Part shown: in pieces, positions 57,011 to 64,000 of the stretch
How the letters are laid out: every line of letters begins with the position of its first letter
Numbering within the stretch: position 1 is the first letter of the stretch
NCBI GenBank assembly: GCA_029721435.1
Contig: CM056580.1
Location: forward strand, 73,433,367 to 73,497,366
Length of the DNA stretch: 64,000 nt
Reading direction: 5' to 3'
Source of the DNA: Gymnothorax reevesii
Taxonomy: Eukaryota > Chordata > Actinopteri > Anguilliformes > Muraenidae
Position numbers and translations under genes: made by a program
Notes under the pieces: model-generated
What the model was told of the DNA's origin: nothing
What the model saw: the letters and a program-made list of their open reading frames with translations, nothing else
Database searches by the model: none

Positions 57011-57446
57011 ATGTGAAAGTTCTTACAAACTTTATTTCGAACAATCCAATTAAAAAGGACATAAAATTTGACAATGTAAGCGCACATCTAATCAGGGCGT
57101 GAGCGAGTAGTAAAATGCATGGGAGTGTGCATATATATTTGTGTATATATATATATATATATATTGGGAAAGCGCCCTAGATTGCCACAGGCAGCCGGCT
57201 TTTTGTACACAGCACGTCACCTGCCCTTATATGGTGTTTAGTGGGTGTCATATATGGTAATTTAAAACAGACAGCCACGCATTTCCAATTTACAATCAAA
57301 TGGGATTCAACATTCAGTACACTCACAGATTTGGACGGTAAGAGCGTTTGGTGCATCCAGAGTTTATTTCTCTTTATTTTTTCTCTTTGCAAAAAAATAA
57401 GAGAAAATATAAGAGAAATTTAAGAGAATGTTGCTGCATGAGGCCT

Positions 57447-57551
57447 AGTGTTCTCAGAAGGGACAGAGCTTTGATCCACTATGCAGTGTACGATATGCTT
57501 AGGAGGGCCCAAATCTGCCAGGAAAGAAATGGTGGACATGTTGAGGACTGA
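57447..57551 (+). pseudogene. C-terminal remnant of the 2.9-kb element's transposase
   Basis: The frame reads SVLRRDRALIHYAVYDMLRR and ends NGGHVED then stop. The pattern resembles the C-terminal tail of insect-type mariner/IS630 transposases (…NSV…ML…CR..NGGHIE). Its upstream partner, LPGDLDDLEECMTAEVN, ends at 55359, so the gene was interrupted by insertion. Confidence 0.5.
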
Positions 57552-57600
57552 AAGTGTGAAAGGGTTAATTCAAAAGTAATGACAATTAGTGATAAACAAA

Positions 57601-57849
57601 GGGCATACCTAACGTTGCTTCCTATGGTCTCAGATCCTGTTTTCATCCCAGTGCTTCTTCGCGCAAAACAGATGTATCACAATTTACATTATTAGCCTGT
57701 GCTCACTCATGCGTGACATGTTGAGTATGTGCAATTGCACAAAAAAAGCAATAAATCATCAACCTATGTTAAAGGATTTGCAAAAAATTATAGAATATTA
57801 ATTTTAGGGCAATTTTTCAAAATGGGACATTTCTTTTTGATACACCCTG
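57601..57849 (-). repeat. Right terminal inverted repeat of the 2.9-kb element
   Basis: 249 bp, the inverted counterpart of 54907-55159, with a handful of substitutions and small indels. The divergence suggests an old insertion. Confidence 0.85.
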
Positions 57850-57999
57850 TATCGTGCTGTGAAAAAATATATGCCCCTTCCAAATTTTATGTATGTTTGC
57901 TTATTTCTCAGATTTAAATGTTTCAGATCATCCAACTAATTTTAATAATAGATAAAGACAACTAGGCACAAAATTCAACTTTTTTATGATCACTTTATT

Positions 58000-58375
58000 T
58001 ATTACCTCCACCCAACGAAGTTGGAGGAGGTTATGTGATCATTACCGTTTGTCTGTTGGTTTGTTTGTAAGCAGGATTGCACAAAAAGTTATGGATGGAT
58101 TTTCCTCAAATTTGGAGAAAAGATTAATGCTGCATTCCATTTGTACTCGGAAGTCAGAATTTTCCGAGTTCCGAGTCAGAAGTTTCAACTTCTTGAACAC
58201 CCCCTGAAGTCGGATTTCCGACTCAGGTAGTCAAAGAATCTTCATAACCACTGAGTTAACATTTAAAGATGGCTGCCCCAGGTGTAAACAGTAATTAGCA
58301 GCTCCTGTAATATTCCATTTATTACTTCTGACTCGTGTTTGTCGCACTAAATCAGCGGTATACGTTGTTCGACGC

Positions 58376-58411
<36 letters not shown>

Positions 58412-58859
58412 ATCCACCGTGTTTGAAGGTTGCAGAAGGACCGCATATTTGTCCAGAAGTTGCTTGTATTCGGACAAGGCAAACGCGAGAATAGCTTTCG
58501 TAGACGTGACCATCTTGTTTTACTACTCTTCTTCCCGGTTTATGGTGGTTGGCAACTTTTTTCCGACTTTGTAAATGGAACGCTGATAACTTGGCTGTGA
58601 CGTCATTCCCAGCTCCAACCTCCGACTTCTGAGGTAAATGGAACGCAGCATAAGTATTGTTCAAGGAAGAGGTGATTGGATTTTGGGAGGTCAAGGTCAA
58701 AGGCCTTGGGCAAGCAAAAGGTCAAAAATGCATTAAAAACATATTTGCACGAAGACTACCGGACTGCATGAACACAGAGGTTGCTAGCTAATACTGGCAA
58801 AAATAACATTGAGTACATTGGCAGAGGTACTTGCGCTCTCTGAGCGCAGCTCTAGTTGA
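58000..58859 (+). repeat. Teleost interspersed repeat inserted in the Tc1 relic
   Basis: It begins acctccacccaacgaagttgg with gaggaggttatgtgatcatt. It ends with cttgcgctctctgagcgcag and ctctagttg. I recognise this as a frequent interspersed repeat of fish genomes but cannot name its class from memory. It has no coding capacity. It is itself split at 58128-58650 by a Harbinger-type MITE; joined across that gap, the flanks read continuously. Confidence 0.6.
58128..58650. mobile_element. Harbinger-type MITE with TAA target-site duplication
   Basis: The terminal inverted repeats start TGCTGCATTCCATTT and end AAATGGAACGCAGCA. They are flanked on both sides by TAA (58125-58127 and 58651-58653), the 3-bp duplication typical of PIF/Harbinger elements. 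The subterminal parts carry repeated variants of the word cggaagtcgga. A (TA)n tract of about 30 bp (58377-58407) lies in the middle. There is no coding capacity. Confidence 0.8.
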
Positions 58860-59932
58860 AGGTTGTGATTGAAAACATATATCACCCATGTGAAGAAATA
58901 ATAGCACCCCTAAGCCTAATACCCCATTGCTGTACCCTAGTTGACAACAACCAGAATCAAATATTTGTGATAATGGTAATGAGTCATTCATTGCTGTGGA
59001 GGGATTATGGCTAACTCTTCTTTGCAAAATTGCTTTTATTCAGCCACATTGGAGGGATTTCCAGCATGAATAGCGTGTTAAAGGTCATGCCACAACATCT
59101 CAATTGGACTCAAGTCAGGACTGATTAAGCCACTCCAAAACCTTCATTTTGTTTAATTTGAGCCATTCTGAAGTGGACTTGCTTGAATGCTTAGGATCAT
59201 TGTTCTGTGGCATAAACAAACTGAACTTGAGTCTTAGGAGACAAGCTGATGGCAGGATATTTTCTTTTGGGATTTTCTGGTAGAGAGCAGAATTTATGGA
59301 TCCATCTATTATAGCAGGTCACCCATGTCCTGAAGCAGCAAAGTAGTCCCATACCATCATGGTACCACCACAGTGCTTGACTGCCAGTATGATTTTCTTG
59401 CTCTGGAATGTTGTGTTGGCTTTACGACAAATGTAATGAGACCCATATCTTTCAAGTAGTTCTTTTTAACTTATCGGCCTGCAGATTATATATAATCCAA
59501 AAAGTCTTCAAAGTCATCAAGATTTTTTTTCTTTTTTTGCAAATATGAGATGAGCCTTTGTGTTCTTTTTGGTCAGCAGTCATTTTTGCCTTGATGCTCT
59601 CCTGTGGATCAGATTTTTCCCAGACTTCTTTTTTATTGTGGAATCATGATCACTGACCTTAACTAAGTTCTAGTGTCTTAAGTTGTTTCGGTATTAGTCT
59701 GGATCCTATGTGATCTCCTGGATGAGTTATGGATGCACCCTTGGAGGATCTTTGGTTGGCAAACCACTCCTGGGATGGTTTATCAAGTTTACTCCATTTG
59801 CAGATAATCGCTCTCAGTATGGTTCGCTGGAGTCCCAGAAGCTTGGAAATGATTTTGTAATCCCTTTCAGATCTTGAATTTCTTTGGATTGCAGCATCAT
59901 GTGCTGCTTTTTGCCTACTTCACATTGCCAGT

Positions 59933-59962
59933 CAGGGTTAGGGTTAGGGGTTAGGATAATGG
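59933..59962 (+). repeat. Short TTAGGG-like interstitial run
   Basis: The sequence agggttagggttaggggtta resembles vertebrate telomere repeats, about three imperfect units. It sits exactly where the Tc1 relic breaks off. Confidence 0.7.
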
Positions 59963-60659
59963 TCCTTAACCTTCGCTATATAGTAACCTTAAGTGATTAA
60001 TTACATTATGGCAACAGTGCGTCCGCTAAACTGCAGGTGTCCCGCCATATTTTGCAAAGTAAACAGACAAACAAGTTCCTTCCGTTTTCCCACAGCCGAA
60101 TTAAAATCAAGTTGCTTTGGGACTTATTACGCAAAAAGGTTGATTAAAAAGCAATCCTTAAGTGCAGCATGTTTGGTAACTTGCACGGCTGCTCAGCTGC
60201 AAACTCATCAGAGCCATATGACTGCCTGTAAAAAAAAAAAATCAAGAAAAATTGAGCTTGCTCAGCAAATATGACAACAAATTCTGGTTAGTTTGATGGA
60301 TATTTTTTGTAAAATAAAGGTTGCTTATTTCTTTATTTATTTATATTCACACTGTATCATTATGTTCAGATATGAACAATGACTGCATGAATATAAAAAG
60401 TTTATAAACTAAGCTGTCCTTGTTGTAGGTCAACATGTGTAAAACAACTTATTCAAATGCCTCATTCTTATAGAAATAGGTCTGGATATGTAGCATTATA
60501 AAAAAAGAAAGAAAGAGAAAAATCACTGCAGTAATAAGTGAAAAATCAGAGGGATAACATTTCCAGTGCAATGTCCTCTGAATTAACTGTCACACAAAGA
60601 GTAGGAGTACACATGGTGCCCAGTTCTATGGGGAAATAATATTTTTTTTAAACCAAATT

Positions 60660-62620
60660 TCATTGTTTTTCCCAATACAGCCTTTTTGGATACATTTCAT
60701 TTTGCCTCCGCATAGTATCAAGCAATTTTGGCTGATATACAGATTTCCTCTGCCTGAGGATTGTGATTTTGGGCCTTGTTTTAACGATCTATGCTCTCAT
60801 TCTGAAGCATGAGGCGCAAGTGCATTTAGGGCGTGTTCAAATCCATTTTTGCTCGTTTAAAGGTGAGTTATCTGGGCGCATTGTATGGTGCATGATGCAA
60901 AGGGGTTGGATTTAATCTCAATTAATCATGGGTGTATTTTCAAAGAAACATGAAATAGACCAATCAGTGTCATCTCCCATTCCCTTTAAAATGCCAAATG
61001 GGCTTGTACCTTGGCAAATAGCTTTTAAAAATGCAGATTTTCTGAGCAGTCGGGGAAAAAACTCTTCTTTGCAATAGAATGAGGTCTGTTCCTGCGCAAA
61101 GTGAATGAGTGCAAGCAAACCATTGCTTAAAGTATGGAAACCTGATCACAGTGATCTCAAAAAATGTAATAAAAATATTTGAAATATCCTTTTAAATCAT
61201 TTTAATCATATCCAGGTGTTAAAAATCATAACAGTGAATTCCCGGGGTCACATTTGAATTTTTCATTACACTACAAATTGTGCAAAAAACAAGCAAACGA
61301 AAGAATGGTTTTAATTCAGAGTGGCTAGGGAAAAAAAATAAAGTAATTACAGGCTGGTGGGGAACGACCAAGAGAAATTGAAATGAACAAGAAAAACAGC
61401 CAGCAAGAAAGAAAATACAAACTAATATTATTTTGATTACGTTAACATAACCCCCTGAATAACATGCAGTAGGAGTGAAGAGAACTTGCTTCCCCTTGAC
61501 TGACGATTGAAGATCGAGTTGGATACATGGAAGAAAATCGGATTGTGGATGGTGACATTGTCATCCATTGCTTCTGCTGCAATTTAAAAGTGCTGATTTT
61601 TAGGGCTACTTCATTTGTCATCCAAATTTTTAATAATAATAAAGTGATTTCAAATTAAATGTGGGGTTCTGTATTTGTTAATAAAGGCAGGACATCAGGC
61701 TCTGTATTAAACAATCAGGTCGGATTCAAAATTGGTTTTTCAGATAATTGCGGGTAACTGGTCATCCCATGCAGGACTTATCCAAATAACTGAAGCGCAT
61801 TTTCTGCGCTTCAAACATTTGTTCAATGACAGTTTGTGTTTTGTGTGATAGAAAGAATATCCATGCAATGTTGTAGATATTACATGCCATGTATTTCATA
61901 TTTTGGCATACCAATGTCGCTTAATAGCCATCCCTTGATGGGGAATCCTCTGGAAGATGGCATGAATGACAGAGTTCACCAGTATTAAGGAGTTGAGGCT
62001 TTATCCGGAATGAATTGTGAATACCGATGTGTGTAATCTCATATGCTGAATTGCAAATTACCAGATGGAATAGGTTCCCTTACGATATAAATAGCCTGTA
62101 TCCCAGCATGCTGTGATGTGGGGAAGTAGATCGCACTAACCATTCTGACACATATTTTTAAAATATCTTGACAATATTTTTTCACTTCACAATCTTTTTA
62201 TTTAAATTGTTTGCTTCTGTAGGCGCGGCTGTTGGTCCCTGTGCACTGTGTAACAAGCAGAGGGTACTCGCGTTCTGCTCTCGCCGAAAAAAGTGCATAA
62301 TACTATCAAAATAATCTACCCCTGAAATAGCCATTAAAAACAGACTATTGACTTTAGACCAGGTTTTTGTTGGTCAGTCACACGACTCATTTCAGATGCC
62401 TGAAGATATCAAAGCGCCATCAATGCACCTGACCACACCTCATTTAAAGACCGGCACCTCCATGGGCAGTTAGTTTGGCGCAATTACATTTGCTGTTAAT
62501 GTAAACTAGGCGCTGGATGGAACAAAGTCAACTTCGCCGGTACATAAACTAGCAAAGACACTTGTGTCACGTTTTGCACCAGTATGCGCTGGGTGTGGGA
62601 CGGAGGCTTTCATCATTGGT
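60660..62620. mobile_element. Degenerate non-coding DNA-transposon fossil
   Basis: The segments around 60780-61000 (gcgcaagtgcatttagggcg and nearby) and 62330-62610 (ccaggtttttgttggtcagt, then accacacctcatttaaagac) match my memory of the two ends of a long non-autonomous repeat found widely in teleosts. The middle (61200-62250) has no coding frame. Boundaries and superfamily (possibly hAT) are uncertain. Confidence 0.4.
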
Positions 62621-64000
62621 TGACTTTTCTAGCAAGACAATGACCTAAAGATCAGCTCAATATCCATGCAGAATTGGTTCAATTAAATGAATGTTCTGCG
62701 ACAAACATTTCTGAACAACAATTTTTGGAAATTGCTTCATTCAAAAAATTACTGAATGATTTTGGTTAATTCCACTGGAATGTTGATAAACTACTAAGCA
62801 TTTTTGCATTCAAGTTATCTCTTAGATGTTGTTTTAGTAGGTTTCTTCTTGTGAATTTCCATTCTTGGATGCTATTATTTATGAAGTCATGTCTATTCAC
62901 CCGTTAAGACTTTTCTGAACCGGAATTCACCTTTGAAACAATAGAAAGAAACTAGCCAGAGTGAAAGCGTCATCTCTGACGCTGTGTTATTAACCTGCAA
63001 TTGATGTCACATTTTTCAAGACTACACCAATATCGCAGAATCACAAAGTTGTGTCTCTGAAGTAGCCATTAGCTGTTTAAATGTTCTATTTCTCTCAGCA
63101 GGGCTACTGTCTCTCATAGCGTCTGAAGCATTTACTGAGTCAATGAGGTGGGGCCATGACAAATGAAGTCAGGCCTTATGACATCACAAACAGCTTGAGA
63201 AAATGGCATTTTTGTTGGCATGCAGTGCCACTGCAAGCAAAGTTCGCTGAGTCTCGGGTGACTGAACCCTTCTTGCAGGTAGAGTGCAGTCAAACAAGTG
63301 CTTCCACTAAAAAGTTTTATGTGTATATTATGTGTATCTGTGGAGTGGACTGTCTCGTTTTTTTTTTTCTTTGCGCTCCATGCGTGCACCCCCTAGCACT
63401 TCTTCAGTGGGGTCTGGGCCCAAGACCACACCCCTCCACCACCCCCCACCAAGGCAGCCAGTAGCCATGTGATAATGACAGGCTGTGCTATGAGACTTAA
63501 TTACACGCTGCCACGCTAATTGCATGTTGGTCTGTCCTGGAACAATGGGTGAGCAGTGGAACGGCAGAGCCCAGCAGTGGGGATAAGCAGTTCTGTTAAC
63601 GGGGCTTTAGCCTGGCTAGGTGACGAAATCCTTTCTCAATGAAGTGAGATCCCAGGCCCTCCCACTGAGCCAAGGCCTCGCGGGCGAGGGGGTGGACGTG
63701 AGGGAGCGCGCTCAGAGGGAACCTGGAGTTAGCTTTCCTGAGCTGCACAGACATGAAGCAGTGGTGTATTGTCTTTGCTGGTCATGATGCCCCCACTCCA
63801 CCATCTCCATGTCAACCACTAGCATGTAAAACCACACGTGCAGTACAATATTGAACAGATCATTATCATTATGCATCCCCCGACAGGGGGAGCATGTATG
63901 TATTCAGTAGCGTGAAGCCTCCACCGCCGCAAATGTTTTTGCTAATACCTCCAAGAGTATTTTGAGCAGCAATTAGATAATGACCGCCCATAGTGACCAG
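62621..64000. other. Upstream intergenic DNA
   Basis: No gene is evident. At 62625-62700 the words agcaagacaatgacctaaag recall the QQDNDPK block of a Tc1 transposase, so a small relic may be present. The rest is unique-looking sequence. Confidence 0.45.

Larger units (their letters stand above)
55360..57446 (+). mobile_element. PIF/Harbinger-like transposon relic nested in the 2.9-kb element
   Basis: The ends are ggccctcatgca (left) and tgcatgaggcct (right, inverted), a terminus type common in vertebrate Harbinger elements. Just inside both ends are repeated ttctcttatttttt words in inverted orientation. The interior has a fragment like a Harbinger transposase N-terminus (55781-55969) and a Myb/SANT-like fragment (about 56125-56265), the two proteins such elements usually encode. 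Flanks AAT and AGT are close to, but not, a perfect 3-bp duplication. A retroposon-like tail fragment (56945-57010) and a (TA)n (57142-57164) are also inside. Confidence 0.6.
54907..57849. mobile_element. DNA transposon with about 250-bp terminal inverted repeats and TA target duplication
   Basis: The termini CAGGGTGTAT... and ...ATACACCCTG lie between TA dinucleotides (54905-54906 and 57850-57851), the duplication expected for the IS630/Tc1/mariner superfamily. The terminal repeats span 54907-55159 and 57601-57849, align end to end with scattered differences, and both end at a gggcat/atgccc boundary. Inside, the plus strand carries LPGDLDDLEECMTAEVN up to 55359. It resumes at 57447 with RALIHYAVYDMLRRAQIC and NGGHVED then stop. 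This resembles the C-terminal end of a mariner-like transposase split by the Harbinger-like relic at 55360-57446. Without that relic the element would be only about 0.86 kb, so most of its own coding region is already gone. Confidence 0.7.
57852..59945 (-). mobile_element. Tc1-like transposon relic, interrupted by other repeats
   Basis: The left end (cgtgctgtgaaaaaatatatgcccc-type terminus from 57853) is the signature end of a fish Tc1 family; the same family's end occurs at 39155 in inverse orientation. The body resumes at about 58860 and holds, on the minus strand, a decayed transposase from catalytic blocks (near 59200-59350) to an N-terminus MLQSKEIQDL at about 59900. Stops are frequent. 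The right terminus is missing and is replaced at about 59933 by a TTAGGG-like run. Between 58000 and 58859 sits an inserted repeat. Confidence 0.75.

Overview
The window is vertebrate nuclear DNA, almost certainly from a teleost fish. It holds one intact protein-coding gene spread over 12 exons with GT-AG introns. It also has long (CA)n/(TG)n microsatellites, homopolymer runs, and many decayed Tc1/mariner and PIF/Harbinger DNA transposons of kinds typical of fish genomes. I see no rRNA, tRNA, CRISPR array or bacterial-type operon, and no reverse transcriptase. The species cannot be named from the sequence alone.

The gene is tcf7l1 (TCF3-type TCF/LEF factor) on the minus strand. Its coding sequence runs from the ATG at 51541 down to the TAA at 3119-3121. 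The 12 coding segments total 1731 nt (576 aa), keep frame at every junction and contain no internal stop. The product has every expected part: N-terminal beta-catenin-binding segment, Groucho/TLE-interaction and regulatory region with LVPQ and SxxSS motifs, HMG box, basic nuclear-localisation tail, and two C-terminal CtBP-type PLSL motifs. The exon 1 sequence and the ESYEK-type exon 2 make me favour the teleost tcf7l1a ('headless') paralogue, but a/b assignment needs a tree. Exons 1-3 lie in 51541-50902. A 31.9-kb intron follows, then exon 4 (18993-18910), a 9.7-kb intron, exons 5-7 (9190-8288), a 2.8-kb intron, and exons 8-12 (5465-3119).

Layout on the plus strand: 1-2686 is downstream flank with a Tc1 relic; 2687-3118 is probable 3'UTR; 3119-51541 is the gene; 51542 to about 52480 is 5'UTR/promoter; the rest to 64000 is upstream flank. 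The large introns carry microsatellites, a MITE (10086-10393), several Tc1 relics (about 21.16-21.6, 38.04-38.4, 38.5-39.16, 42.77-43.3 and 43.45-43.88 kb) and one nearly complete Tc1-like element (39.93-41.54 kb) whose transposase has a frameshift and stops.

The most structured non-genic part is a transposon nest at 54.03-59.95 kb. A Tc1 fragment abuts a 2943-bp element with about 250-bp terminal inverted repeats and TA on both sides. That element's transposase gene is split by a 2.1-kb Harbinger-like relic. A second Tc1 follows, interrupted by another teleost repeat, which is itself interrupted by a 523-bp Harbinger-type MITE with a 3-bp TAA duplication. I found no sign of an undescribed gene system; the nest and the transposon record are the parts most worth a second look.
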